In this document: positions 16,844-25,640 of the stretch, in pieces | Numbering within the stretch: the stretch's first letter is position 1 | Layout: every line of letters begins with the position of its first letter | Source of the DNA: JACVRW01 sp963812915 | GTDB taxonomy: Bacteria > Actinomycetota > Thermoleophilia > Solirubrobacterales > Thermoleophilaceae | Direction: 5' to 3' | DNA length: 64,000 nt | Assembly: GCA_963812915.1 (NCBI GenBank) | Contig: CAWEXB010000002.1 | Span: 89,056-153,055, forward strand | The notes under the pieces: generated by a model | The model's database searches: none | What the model saw: only the letters and a program-made list of their open reading frames with translations | What the model was told of the DNA's origin: nothing | Made by a program: the position numbers and the translations under genes

Positions 16844-19381
16844 TCAGACGTCCAGGTTGGTCACTTCACGCGCGTGGCTCTCGATGAACTCGCGCCGCGG
16901 CTCGACGCTGTCTCCCATCAGCATCGAGAAGATCTGGTCGACGGCGCTCGCATCGTCGATCGTCACCTGCTGAAGAGTGCGCCGCTCGGGGTCCATCGTC
17001 GTGTCATAGAGCTGGTCGTAGTTCATCTCGCCCAGGCCCTTGAAGCGCTGTAGCGGCACGCCGTCGCGAGCGACCTCCAGCACCTTGCGGCGGAGCTCCT
17101 CGAACGACAGCGCTCGTGCGTCTCGCTTGCCGAGCACGACGTCGAAGGGCGGCGTGCCGGCGAGATCCTCGAGCTCCTTGTGGACCTTCACGAACCGCGC
17201 ATATTCGGGCTTGGCGAACATCGCTCGGCGAAGCCGGTACGTCGCCGCGGTGCCGGTCTTGCGCTCGACGACCCGCGCGACGATCTCCATCGGGTCCGCC
17301 GACACCAGCTCGGTCTCGTGCGGCTCGCCTTCGGGGTCGTCCCCCTGCAACAGCGCGATGACCCCCTCGGGGTCCGTCAGCCCCGCGTCGAGGATCGCCG
17401 ACTCCTCCAGGAACGTGATCGGATCGTGGCCGAACTCCGCCCGCAGTGCGGACGCCCAACCCTCGTACTGCTTCAGTAGCCGGCCGTACTTCTGCCACCG
17501 CGGGTGGGTCAGCGCGAAGCGCCTGCCGACTCGATCCGAGACCTCCATCTTCTCGAGCTTGTCGCGGAGCAGGACCTCCTCGAGCTCGGATTCCTTCTCG
17601 ATGTAGACGTCCTTCTTGCCCGCCTTGACCTTGTAGAGCGGCGGCTTGGCAATGTAGACGTAGCCCGCGTCGATCAGCTCCGGCATCTCGCGGTAGAGGA
17701 AGGTGAGCACCAGCGTCCTGATGTGCGCCCCGTCGACGTCGGCGTCGGTCATCACCACCACCTTGTGGTAGCGCGCCTTCGAGAGGTCGAACTCCTCGCG
17801 GATCCCGGTGCCGATTGCCGTGATCAGGGCGCGGATCTCCTTGTTCGAGAGCACCTTGTCGATGCGGTTCTTCTCGACGTTGATGATCTTCCCGCGCAGC
17901 GGCAGGATGGCCTGGGTGTTGCGATCGCGGCCCTGCTTCGCCGAGCCGCCGGCGGAATCGCCCTCGACGATGAAGAGCTCCGCAAGAGCCGGGTCGCGTA
18001 CCGAGCAGTCGGCGAGCTTGCCCGGCAGCGTCGAGTTCTCGAGCGCCGACTTGCGCCGCGTCAGGTCCCGGGCCTTGCGCGCCGCCTCGCGGGCACGGGC
18101 GGCATCCACGGTCTTCCGGACGATCCGGTTGGCGTCGGTCGGGTTCTCCTCGAGAAACTCCGCCAGGCCCCTATGGACGGCCGCCTGAACGAAGCCCTCC
18201 ACCGGCGGGTTGCCGAGCTTCGTCTTCGTCTGGCCCTCGAACTGAGGGTCGCGGATCTTCACCGAGATGATCGCGGTGAGTCCCTCGCGCACGTCCTCGC
18301 CCTGGAGGTTTGGATCCTTCTCCTTCAGCTCGCCCTTCCCGCGCGCATAGTTGTTCACCGTGCGCGTCAGCGCCGAGCGGAAGCCGGACAAGTGGGTGCC
18401 ACCCTCGTGCGTGTTGATGTTGTTGGCGAAGGAGAGAAGCGCCTCCTGGTAGGAGTTGTTCCACTGGAGGGCGATCTCGACCTCACCGATGTCGCTGGAG
18501 TCCTCGACGTAGACGATCTTCGAGTGAAGCGGCTCGCGCGTGCCCTGCCCGTGCAGGTACTTGACGAAGTCGACGATGCCGCCGTCGTACTGGAAGCTGG
18601 TCTCGAAGCGCTCGCCGCGCTCGTCGCGGAAGTCGATCTTCAGGCCCTTCGTGAGAAAGGCCATCTCGCGGAAGCGCTGCTCGAGGACCGTGCGGTCGTA
18701 CTCGATCGTCTCGAAGATCTCGAGGTCGGGCAGGAAGCTGATGCTCGTTCCGCGGCGATCGGTCTTCGAGCCCCTCTCGAGCTCCCCGACCGGCACCCCA
18801 CGCTCGTACGTCTGAGTCCACTCGTATCCGTCGCGCCAGACCGACAGCTGTAGGGACTCGGAGAGTGCGTTGACGACTGACACGCCCACGCCGTGGAGAC
18901 CACCCGAGACCTTGTAGCCGCCACCGTCGCCGAACTTGCCGCCCGCATGCAGCACCGTCAGCACGACCTCGGCGGCCGGGCGACCCTCCTTCTCCATCGT
19001 GTCGACGGGGATACCGCGGCCGTTGTCGGTAACCGTGACGCCGTTGTCGGGGTGGATGACGATCTCGACGTGGTCGGCCTCGCCCGCCAGCGCCTCGTCG
19101 ACGGAGTTGTCGACCACCTCGTAGATCAGGTGATGGAGCCCGCGGGCGCCGGTGGAGCCGATGTACATGCCCGGGCGCTTGCGGACGGCCTCGAGGCCCT
19201 CCAGGACGGTGATGTCCTGTGCGTCATAGCTGGCGTTGCCGGGCTGCCCGTCGCGAGCGCCCTGGCCTGCATCTCCGCCTCGACCCGCCGCGCTACCGGC
19301 CTTCTCTCCGGCCGGCTCCTCCTTCCTCGGGACCCCGTCCGCCCTGCCCTTCTGCTCGCCGTTATCGGACTTCCTCGCCAA
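16844..19381 (-). CDS. gyrB: DNA gyrase subunit B with Toprim-domain insertion
   Basis: 845 residues. A low-complexity N-terminal 50 precede the GHKL ATPase (VRKRPGMYIGST, DNGRGIPVD, GGLHGVGVSVVNALS), transducer, and Toprim domain (EGDSAGGSAKQGRDR, TDADVDGAHI). Between KKDVYIEKESELEE and QRFKGLGEMNYDQL is an extra segment of about 165 residues, like the insertion of E. coli GyrB and absent from the short 640-residue forms of many Gram-positives. The start is TTG at 19381, with AAGGAAGG 6 bases before it. Confidence 0.96.
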   Translation of the reverse strand: MARKSDNGEQKGRADGVPRKEEPAGEKAGSAAGRGGDAGQGARDGQPGNASYDAQDITVLEGLEAVRKRPGMYIGSTGARGLHHLIYEVVDNSVDEALAGEADHVEIVIHPDNGVTVTDNGRGIPVDTMEKEGRPAAEVVLTVLHAGGKFGDGGGYKVSGGLHGVGVSVVNALSESLQLSVWRDGYEWTQTYERGVPVGELERGSKTDRRGTSISFLPDLEIFETIEYDRTVLEQRFREMAFLTKGLKIDFRDERGERFETSFQYDGGIVDFVKYLHGQGTREPLHSKIVYVEDSSDIGEVEIALQWNNSYQEALLSFANNINTHEGGTHLSGFRSALTRTVNNYARGKGELKEKDPNLQGEDVREGLTAIISVKIRDPQFEGQTKTKLGNPPVEGFVQAAVHRGLAEFLEENPTDANRIVRKTVDAARAREAARKARDLTRRKSALENSTLPGKLADCSVRDPALAELFIVEGDSAGGSAKQGRDRNTQAILPLRGKIINVEKNRIDKVLSNKEIRALITAIGTGIREEFDLSKARYHKVVVMTDADVDGAHIRTLVLTFLYREMPELIDAGYVYIAKPPLYKVKAGKKDVYIEKESELEEVLLRDKLEKMEVSDRVGRRFALTHPRWQKYGRLLKQYEGWASALRAEFGHDPITFLEESAILDAGLTDPEGVIALLQGDDPEGEPHETELVSADPMEIVARVVERKTGTAATYRLRRAMFAKPEYARFVKVHKELEDLAGTPPFDVVLGKRDARALSFEELRRKVLEVARDGVPLQRFKGLGEMNYDQLYDTTMDPERRTLQQVTIDDASAVDQIFSMLMGDSVEPRREFIESHAREVTNLDV

Positions 19382-19398
19382 ACGTTTCCTTCCTTAGG

Positions 19399-19419
19399 GC
19401 GGCCGCTCTCCGCGGCCGC
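19399..19419. other. Inverted repeat in the gyrB 5' leader
   Basis: Two GCGGCCGC palindromes (19399-19406 and 19412-19419) separated by TCTCC can form a very stable hairpin in the untranslated leader just upstream of the gyrB ribosome site. It could affect gyrB translation or be incidental. Confidence 0.3.
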
Positions 19420-19527
19420 TCGCACCATGAGAAACCCCGACGCCGCGCCGCCTGAAGCACGGGCCGGGGCGGTACTTGAGACCGCCGTCAATGGTAGCAG
19501 GCTACCCCCCCGCTCGGACGTTGTGGA

Positions 19528-19556
19528 GTGTTACAAAATACCCGCAAATCCCGCAA
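19528..19556 (-). promoter_or_regulatory. Candidate gyrBA promoter in an AT-rich island
   Basis: On the minus strand TTGCGG (19556-19551), 17 bases, then TAACAC (19533-19528). The surrounding 40 bases are much richer in A/T than the neighbourhood and carry two TTTGCGGG direct repeats. It lies about 150 bases upstream of gyrB, after the DUF721 stop. A second inverted repeat, GGTAGC-A-GGCTACC, lies at 19495-19508. Confidence 0.35.
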
Positions 19557-19592
19557 AAACAGTACCGTGCGGCGCCGCGGAGACCGGCACCG

Positions 19593-19955
19593 TCAGGAAC
19601 GGTTCGGCCCTGAACCGATCACGAACCGCAGCCTGGTCACCCGAGCTGCGTGATCGACACCCGCGCGAGCGTTGAGACGCGCAACCAGATCGGGCGCGAG
19701 CAGCTCCAGCTCCGCGGCCCAGACCGCGGACTCACAGGCTACCGTCACGATCCCGTCTCGCTCGGCCACCGGCGCCGCGGAAGCCGCCAGCGAACTGCCC
19801 GCTATCTCGGGCCACGCCGCCTGAACCTCGGCGAGGAGGGTCGCCGGGGCGGCGGCGCGGACGACCTGCTCCAGCACGGCCGAGAGGGGGCGCGGACCCA
19901 GTCGCCTCACGATGGTCCCGACCCGGTCAAGCCGGGAGCCCCAAAGCGGGGACAC
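19593..19955 (-). CDS. DUF721 (DciA-like) protein
   Basis: About 120 residues, located between recF and gyrB, the standard place of the actinobacterial DUF721 gene. Core motifs: PLSAVLEQVVRAA, VQAAWPEIAG, GIVTVACESAVWAAELELLAPDLVARLN. DciA, a DUF721 protein, loads or stimulates DnaB in bacteria lacking DnaC; here a DnaC-like loader gene is also present (60577-61471), so its role is unclear. I chose GTG at 19955, 16 bases after recF; longer starts run into recF. Confidence 0.82.
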   Translation of the reverse strand: MSPLWGSRLDRVGTIVRRLGPRPLSAVLEQVVRAAAPATLLAEVQAAWPEIAGSSLAASAAPVAERDGIVTVACESAVWAAELELLAPDLVARLNARAGVDHAARVTRLRFVIGSGPNRS

Positions 19956-19971
19956 TGCATCCCCAGGCCGG

Positions 19972-21096
19972 TCACGCCGCGACCGCCCTCGGGCCACCCA
20001 CGATCGCGCCGTTCTCCACCCGGACCAGTTCGCCGCCGGCGAGCGCCGTACCCGGCACGTGCTCGGCCTCGGTCGCCGTGACGATCGCCTGCCCACCCTC
20101 CCGGAGCAGCTCGGCCAACAGCTCGCGTCGCTCCCGATCGAGCTCGGACATGACGTCGTCGAGCAGCATCACCGGGGGCCGGTCGCGGCGCTCGGCCAGA
20201 AGTCTGCGCTCCGCGAAGAGCAGCGCCAGCAGCGCCATCCGCTGCTGGCCCTGCGAGCCGTAAGCGCGGAGCGAGTTGCCGTCCAGAAGGAGCGACACCT
20301 CGTCGCGATGGGGACCGTGGCCGGTGAAGCCGCGGTCGAGGTCGGCTTCCCGTCTCTCGAGGAGCTCCGCCGCCAGGCCGCGGGCATCGGTCGCCTCGGA
20401 GCGCGGGCGGTAGCGGAGCTCCGCGCGTCCGGACAAGCCGAGTCGCTCCGCGAGGAGCCCGAAGGGTCCCCGCAGTCCGTCCACCACTTCGCGGCGATCC
20501 TCCATCAGCTGAATGCCATACCGAGCGAGCTCGGCATCCCAGGCGTCGAGCGCATCCGGCCTCACCAGCCGGTTCCTGATGCGCGCGATCAGCGCGTTGC
20601 GCTGGGCGAGCGCCTTCGAATACGCCGCACGGGCCTCCCCGCGGGCGGGCCACAGCGCGGCCACCACGCGGTCGAGGTGCGCGCGACGGCCGGCGGGCGC
20701 CCCCTTCACCAGCTCCAAGCGCTCCGGCAGGAACACGCTCATGAGTGGCCGAGCCTCGACGCCCACGAGGCTGTCCACGGGAGCGCCGTCCACCCGCAAG
20801 CGCTTCGGCTCCCCAGGCTCGAACCCCACCTCGATGCGGTGGTCGCTCTCTTCGTCGGCGCTGTCGAGGACGACCCGCGTCACCCCGGCGCCGCGGCGCA
20901 CCAGCTCACGGTCGGTCGCGGTCCGCGGCGAGCGGCCGGTGCAACCAAAGTAGATGGCCTCGAGCAGGTTGCTCTTCCCGGCGCCGTTGGCGCCGGCTAC
21001 CACGGTCAGCTCCGGACCCAGCTGGACCTCGCCCTCTGCGTAGTTGCGGAAGTCCGTGACCCCGAGGCGCGTCACCCTGAGCGGGGTTCGCCCCAT
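19972..21096 (-). CDS. recF: DNA replication and repair protein RecF
   Basis: 374 residues, normal for the family. SMC-like ATPase with Walker A GANGAGKSNLLEAIYF near residues 36-50, signature GSQGQQRMALLALLF near 280 and Walker B PVMLLDDVMSELD near 310. Loads RecA at gaps with RecOR. Follows dnaN by 9 bases, in the standard dnaA-dnaN-recF order. Confidence 0.96.
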   Translation of the reverse strand: MGRTPLRVTRLGVTDFRNYAEGEVQLGPELTVVAGANGAGKSNLLEAIYFGCTGRSPRTATDRELVRRGAGVTRVVLDSADEESDHRIEVGFEPGEPKRLRVDGAPVDSLVGVEARPLMSVFLPERLELVKGAPAGRRAHLDRVVAALWPARGEARAAYSKALAQRNALIARIRNRLVRPDALDAWDAELARYGIQLMEDRREVVDGLRGPFGLLAERLGLSGRAELRYRPRSEATDARGLAAELLERREADLDRGFTGHGPHRDEVSLLLDGNSLRAYGSQGQQRMALLALLFAERRLLAERRDRPPVMLLDDVMSELDRERRELLAELLREGGQAIVTATEAEHVPGTALAGGELVRVENGAIVGGPRAVAA

Positions 21097-21105
21097 CCCA
21101 TCTCC

Positions 21106-22218
21106 TCACACGTTCAGGCGAATCGGCATCACGAGGTACAGGAAGCCGGGGCCGTCGTCCCCCGACTCAATCAACCCGGGCCGCAGCGGGCTGATCAGCT
21201 TCAGCACGAGTTCCTCCGATTCTGCGCTCTCGAGGCCGTCGCGGAAGAACTCGGGGTTGAAACCGATCTCGAGCGGCTCGCCGCTGAACGGCACGGGCAG
21301 GGACTCGTTCGCCTCGCCCACGTCAGGCGTCTGTGCCGATACGTCCAGGGTGCCTTCCGAGAAGCGCAGCCGGAGCGGAGCGTTCTTCTGCGCCAGCAGC
21401 CCGACACGGCGCACGACCTCGAGCAGCTCGTCGCGCCTGACCCGCAGCTCGTGCTCGTACGATTCGGGGAGCAGCTGCTGGTAGTTCGGGAAGCGGCCCT
21501 CTACGAGGCGTGACGACAACACCACGTCGTCGACCGTGAACACGACCTGGTTCTCGAGCGACGCCACGCCAATGCTGTCCGCGTCGCTGCTGCTCGCGAT
21601 ACGGCCGAGCTCTTGAAGGGTCCGAGCGGGAACGTTCGCCTCCAGCGACCCGCCGAGCTCTGAGTCGAGCAGCGTCTCCTTGACGCTCAGGCGGTAAGAG
21701 TCCGTCGCGACCATTCGCAGGTCGCGTTCGCTCGCGGTCACGAGAACGCCGGTGAGGTGGGGACGCGTCTCGTCGCGTGAGGCCGCCCGAGCCACTCGGA
21801 AGATGGTGTCGACGAACGCGTCCGCGGGCACCGTGAGCGCACCCTCATCGGGCGCCTCCGGCAGCCTGGGAAAGTCCTCGGGTGGCAGCGTACGAAGGTG
21901 GAACCGCGCGGAGCCACTGACGAGCTCCACATCCTGCTGCGCGCTGCGGTACTCGAGTGTCAACTCGTCCTGTGGAAGCGACCGGACTACGTCCAGAAGC
22001 AGACGCCCGGGAACGACAGCTACGCCCGGCGAAGTCTCGCTCACCTCGAGTCCGACGCGCAGTCCGAGCTCCATGTCGGTCGCTTGAAGCTCCGCTCGTC
22101 CATCCTCGACACGAAGGAGAACGCCGGAGAGCGTTTGAATCGCACTTCGGGCGGAAGCGCCGCGCACGGCTATGCCGAGGCGGCTGAGGAACGTTTCACG
22201 GGAAACGGTGAGCTTCAA
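21106..22218 (-). CDS. dnaN: DNA polymerase III beta subunit (sliding clamp)
   Basis: 370 residues from the TTG at 22218, giving the N terminus (M)KLTVSRETFLSRLG expected of DnaN. An upstream in-frame ATG at 22332 would add 38 Ser/Thr-rich residues and overlap dnaA; I reject it because the extension is unlike clamp sequences and covers the candidate origin. Three clamp domains are recognisable, ending with YLVMPIRL. The VSRET codons include a parS-like palindrome (22193-22206). Confidence 0.93.
   Translation of the reverse strand: MKLTVSRETFLSRLGIAVRGASARSAIQTLSGVLLRVEDGRAELQATDMELGLRVGLEVSETSPGVAVVPGRLLLDVVRSLPQDELTLEYRSAQQDVELVSGSARFHLRTLPPEDFPRLPEAPDEGALTVPADAFVDTIFRVARAASRDETRPHLTGVLVTASERDLRMVATDSYRLSVKETLLDSELGGSLEANVPARTLQELGRIASSSDADSIGVASLENQVVFTVDDVVLSSRLVEGRFPNYQQLLPESYEHELRVRRDELLEVVRRVGLLAQKNAPLRLRFSEGTLDVSAQTPDVGEANESLPVPFSGEPLEIGFNPEFFRDGLESAESEELVLKLISPLRPGLIESGDDGPGFLYLVMPIRLNV
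22193..22206. other. parS-like ParB-binding site (in dnaN)
   Basis: GTTTCACGGGAAAC differs from the parS core GTTTCACGTGAAAC at one base. It encodes VSRE at the start of DnaN, near parAB and the origin, where actinobacterial parS sites cluster. Confidence 0.65.
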
Positions 22219-22328
22219 CTGGTGCTGCCTATCTGAGATCGTTGTTGTAGGGGCTGTGGAGGAGTTGATATCTCGGGTTGGCTCTGCTGTGGAGCCGGAT
22301 TCATGTTGTGGGGAAGTTGTTGATTCTG
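22219..22328. other. oriC: Candidate origin of replication (dnaA-dnaN spacer)
   Basis: 110 bases between dnaA and dnaN, less GC-rich than the surroundings. Three DnaA-box-like nonamers share one orientation: TGTGGAGGA (22255-22263, 7 of 9 to TGTGGATAA), TGTGGAGCC (22288-22296, 6 of 9) and TGTGGGGAA (22307-22315, 7 of 9). A parS-like site lies 12 bases beyond. Boxes are degenerate and the spacer is short, so this is a candidate only. Confidence 0.4.
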
Positions 22329-23673
22329 TCATTCGTCTCGGCGGTCAGCCGGCGCCTCGAGCTGCCTCAGGAGGTTGTCTACCGCTGCGTCGACAGCGGG
22401 GTCGGTTCGGATGGTGGTCCGGATGCGGTTCACCGCATGGAGCACCGTTGTGTGGTTCCGGCCTCCGATTTGCCTGCCGATCTCGGGAAGGCTGTGCGAG
22501 GTGAGCTCTCGGGAGAGGTACATCGCGACCTGCCGGGCCATTGCCACGCCCGGCCTTCGGTCGCGCGCGAGAAGCGCCTCCGTATCGATCCGGAACTCTT
22601 CTGCCGTCGCCTCGACGATCTTCGCGACGGTGATCCTTTGATGAGGACCGGCCCCGAGACGATCCAAGGACGTGTCGTGCCAGCTCCGGCGTCGGGGCCT
22701 CGCCCTTGAGTGACGCATATGCAACCACGCGAATGAGCGCGCCCTCGAGAGCTCGAACGCTGCTCGTAACTCGCATGGCTATCTCGTCCAGCACGTCCTT
22801 CGGTATGTCGACGCCGTCCAGCTGAACCCGAGCCGCGAGGATCGCCCGGCGGACGGCGACGTCGGGCGCGTCCAGTTCCACCACCAAGCCCGACCGAAAA
22901 CGCTCCGTCAGTCGCGTCTCCACGTCGGGCAGCTCCTGGGGACCACGGTCCGAGGTCATAACGAGCTGGCGGCCGGCGTCGAGCAGGACGTTGAAGGTGT
23001 GGAAGAACTCCTCGCGCGTCTTGGTACGCCCCGCGAGGAACTGCATGTCGTCGATCAGGACGACGTCGGCGCGGCGGAAGCTCTGCTTGAAACCGGCGGT
23101 ACGCCGATCCCTGAGCGCCTCGACGAACTCGCTCGTGAACTCCTCGATCGTTGCATAGCGCACCTGCATGCCGACCCCAAAGCGACCGATGTAGTCGCCT
23201 ATGGCGTGGAGCAGGTGGGTCTTGCCGACGCCCGGCGGACCATGGAGAAAAAGTGGGTTGTAGGCCTGGGACGGCAGCTCGGCGACCGCCAGCGCGGCGG
23301 CGTGGGCGAAGCGGTTACCGGCGCCGATCACGAACTGCTCGAAGGTGTACTTGGGGTTCAGCCCGGCATGAATCGCCGGCGCCGTCTGGCGAGCCCCATC
23401 CGTGCCCTCGTCCTCGGCCGGGTGCCACGCGCTGTCCACGACCTCCACCACGGCGCGGCCGTCGAAGCACGCTGCGGCGGCTCGTCGAAGCAGCGGCAGG
23501 TAGCGCTCGGAGACGGAGGTGCGGATGTGGCTTGGAGCACGGATGTAGAGGGTGCGTCCGCGTACGGCCGCGAGCTCGAGCGGCTCGAGCCAGATGTGGA
23601 ACTTGAAGTCCGGTGTCTCCCGGCGGAGCTCGCCGCGGATGTCGTCCCAGAGCTGGTCAAGCTGTGCCGGCAC
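22329..23673 (-). CDS. dnaA: Chromosomal replication initiator DnaA, frame interrupted before domain IV
   Basis: AAA+ initiator that melts oriC and recruits helicase. From GTG 23673 (AGGAGGG 12 bases upstream) the frame gives domain I (QLWDDIRGEL...FKFHIWLEPL), Walker A HGPPGVGKTHLLHAIGDY, Walker B VLIDDMQFLAG and the arginine-finger region. The frame is lost at CTT 22668-22666: skipping one G (22665) joins ARHVL to DRLGAGPHQRITVAKIVE and restores domain IV with the box-binding signature IGGRNHTTVLHAVNRI. Combined length 447 residues is normal. Without the shift the protein lacks DNA binding. A sequence error or +1 recoding are the options. Confidence 0.93.
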
Positions 23674-23935
23674 AGACGGTCGCGACCCTCCTGGGGCCGT
23701 GGGTGGAGACAAGTGCGAGAAGGAGGACCCGCGGAAGATACGCCCGCCGGCCTCGGCCCGATCGAGAATACACCCGGGCCTGTGGCGCGCGAAACAGCCT
23801 CCCGACGGCAGGTCGCAAAACGCGCGAAAAGTCTCGGAGGGGTTGTGAACGGGGAAGTCGACAGGGAGTCGCCCGCCGATCTTGTACCCTGGCTTGGGTG
23901 CGGCCTTGCCTCTTCCGCCCGCGCCAACGCGACCT
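23674..23935. other. 262-base divergent promoter region between dnaA and rpmH
   Basis: Intergenic region serving both directions. On the minus strand TATTCT (23770-23765) is a -10-like box about 92 bases before dnaA; on the plus strand TACCCT (23885-23890) is 45 bases before rpmH. No convincing -35 boxes and no cluster of DnaA boxes, so I do not place oriC here. Confidence 0.45.
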
Positions 23936-24070
23936 ATGAAGCGCACCTATCAGCCCAAGAAACGCAAGCGCGCACGCACCCACGGGTTTCGGGCGCGCAT
24001 GCGCACGCGGGGTGGCCGCAAGGTGCTCAAGCGCCGCCGGGACAAGGGCCGCAAGCGGCTTACGCCGTAG
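23936..24070 (+). CDS. rpmH: 50S ribosomal protein L34
   Basis: 44 residues, MKRTYQPKKRKRARTHGF..., highly basic and typical of L34, a late-assembly large-subunit protein. ATG at 23936. It starts the conserved rpmH-rnpA-yidD-yidC-jag-rsmG-parA-parB series. Confidence 0.98.
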   Translation: MKRTYQPKKRKRARTHGFRARMRTRGGRKVLKRRRDKGRKRLTP

Positions 24071-24112
24071 TGGCATCCCGGGCGCGGACCTACAGGAGGC
24101 ACGACTAGCTCG

Positions 24113-24496
24113 ATGGCCGATCGTGCACGTCGCAAGCGCCGCCGGCTGTCGCGCAGCGGCGATTTCGAGCGGGTGTACCGCGAAGGTCGATCGCACGCGA
24201 GTCGTCACCTGGTTGTCTATGCGTTTCCGCGCGGCGACGGGGACGGGGAGCCACGGCTCGGCGTGTCCGTCGGGCGCAAGCTGGGCGGCGCGGTAGAGCG
24301 CAACCGCATCAAGCGGCTGTTGCGGGAGGCCTTCTGGGCGACCGCCGATGGGCTCGAGGAGGGACACGATTTCGTGATCGTCGCTCGGCCGGCGGCTGGG
24401 GATCTTGCCCGCCAGGGCGGTGAGCGGGCGCTCGAGGACGCGCTCGCGAGCGTACTCTCCGAGGCCGGGCTCGCGCGCGGGGGAGAGAAACGGTGA
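24113..24496 (+). CDS. rnpA: Ribonuclease P protein component
   Basis: 127 residues. Protein subunit of RNase P, which removes tRNA 5' leaders. The family signature is present: LGVSVGRKLGGAVERNRIKRLLREAF. N terminus RRLSRSGDFERVYREGRS is also typical. AGGAGG lies 14 bases upstream of the ATG. Its stop overlaps the yidD start (GTGA). Confidence 0.97.
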   Translation: MADRARRKRRRLSRSGDFERVYREGRSHASRHLVVYAFPRGDGDGEPRLGVSVGRKLGGAVERNRIKRLLREAFWATADGLEEGHDFVIVARPAAGDLARQGGERALEDALASVLSEAGLARGGEKR

Positions 24497-24756
24497 TGTG
24501 GCTGCGGCGAATAGCCACCGCACCGGTGCGCTTCTACCAGCGCGCGATCTCGCCGGGCCTGCCCGCGCGCTGCAAGTACTATCCCTCGTGCTCCGAGTAC
24601 GCCGTCCAGGCCGTGAGGACCTACGGCATACTCCGGGGGATCGTCCTGGCCGCGTGGCGCCTCCTTCGCTGCAATCCGTGGAGCCACGGCGGCGTCGACT
24701 TCGTCGAGGACCAGAAGCTGTTCCGTTCCCGCCCGCGGCCCGAACCCCAGGCCTAG
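24493..24756 (+). CDS. yidD: Membrane protein insertion efficiency factor YidD
   Basis: 87 residues with the family core RFYQRAISPGLPARCKYYPSCSEY, then GGVDFVEDQ. Membrane-associated small protein acting with YidC in protein insertion. GTG at 24493 overlaps the rnpA stop; the ATG at 24496 is an equally good start. Confidence 0.95.
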   Translation: MMWLRRIATAPVRFYQRAISPGLPARCKYYPSCSEYAVQAVRTYGILRGIVLAAWRLLRCNPWSHGGVDFVEDQKLFRSRPRPEPQA

Positions 24757-24759
24757 CCG

Positions 24760-25629
24760 ATGTTCATCGCCAACGTCCTACAGCCGCTGATCGACGCCTG
24801 CGAGGCCGTCCTCACGTTCTGGCACGACCTGATCGGGGACTTTCCGAACTCCTGGGGCTGGTCGATCATCCTGCTGACCTTCACGGTCCGCATCCTGATC
24901 CTCCCGCTCACCTTCAAGGGCGTGAAGGCGATGCAGCGCCTGCAGACGCTCCAGCCCGAGATCAAGCGGATTCAGCAGCGCTACAAGGACGACAAGCAGC
25001 GATTGAACCAAGAGGTCATGGCCTTCTATCAGCGCGAGAAGGTCAACCCGCTCGGCTCCTGCATGCCCCTGGTCCTGCAGATCCCCTTCTTCATCGCGCT
25101 CTTCTACCTGCTCCGCTCGGACTCGTTCAAGGAGGACATCGCCGGCAACCCCGGCTTCTACGCCATCGACAACCTGGCGGAGAAGGTCACGGGCGACCCG
25201 GTCCTGCTCGGAGTGCTGATCGTGCTCTACGTTGGCACGCAGCTCGCCGCGACCGCGGTCACCGCCATCAGCGCGGACCCGATGCAGCGCCGGATCATGC
25301 TCGCGCTGCCATTCGTCTTCGTGGTCTTCATCATCAACTTCGAGGCGGGGCTGATCGTCTACTGGATCACGACGAACGTCTGGACGATCGGGCAGCAGTT
25401 GCTCGTCAGGAAGCTCTACCCGAAGCCTCCCCCGCGCGACTTCGAGGCAGAGGCGGCGGCCGAGGCGCGCAAGCCTGCCCGCGGGAAGCCGGTGGAGGAG
25501 GAAGTCGTCGGCGACGGCGCACGCGAGAAGCCGAAGGCAGCGGTCGGCGGCGGCAACGGCGGCCCCCGGAAGGCGCCGCCGCCTCGGTCGCCGCGCAAGA
25601 AGAAGAAGCGCTCTGGGCGCCGCCGTTGA
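24760..25629 (+). CDS. yidC: Membrane protein insertase YidC
   Basis: 289 residues. Inserts and folds inner-membrane proteins, alone or with SecYEG. Short Gram-positive form: an N-terminal helix, a helical hairpin (LQPEIKRIQQRYKDD), then membrane segments including GSCMPLVLQIPFFIALFYLL and the C-terminal hydrophobic pair, followed by a very basic tail (RKKKKRSGRRR) expected to bind ribosomes. ATG 3 bases after yidD. Confidence 0.96.
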   Translation: MFIANVLQPLIDACEAVLTFWHDLIGDFPNSWGWSIILLTFTVRILILPLTFKGVKAMQRLQTLQPEIKRIQQRYKDDKQRLNQEVMAFYQREKVNPLGSCMPLVLQIPFFIALFYLLRSDSFKEDIAGNPGFYAIDNLAEKVTGDPVLLGVLIVLYVGTQLAATAVTAISADPMQRRIMLALPFVFVVFIINFEAGLIVYWITTNVWTIGQQLLVRKLYPKPPPRDFEAEAAAEARKPARGKPVEEEVVGDGAREKPKAAVGGGNGGPRKAPPPRSPRKKKKRSGRRR

Positions 25630-25640
25630 GCACGAGCGAT

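Noticed and set aside
22219..22332. N-terminal 38-residue extension of DnaN from ATG 22332
   Set aside because: Ser/Thr-rich, unlike any clamp N terminus, overlaps dnaA and would cover the candidate origin; TTG 22218 gives the canonical start.
23674..23935. oriC between rpmH and dnaA
   Set aside because: No DnaA-box-like cluster or AT-rich stretch; looks like a divergent promoter region.
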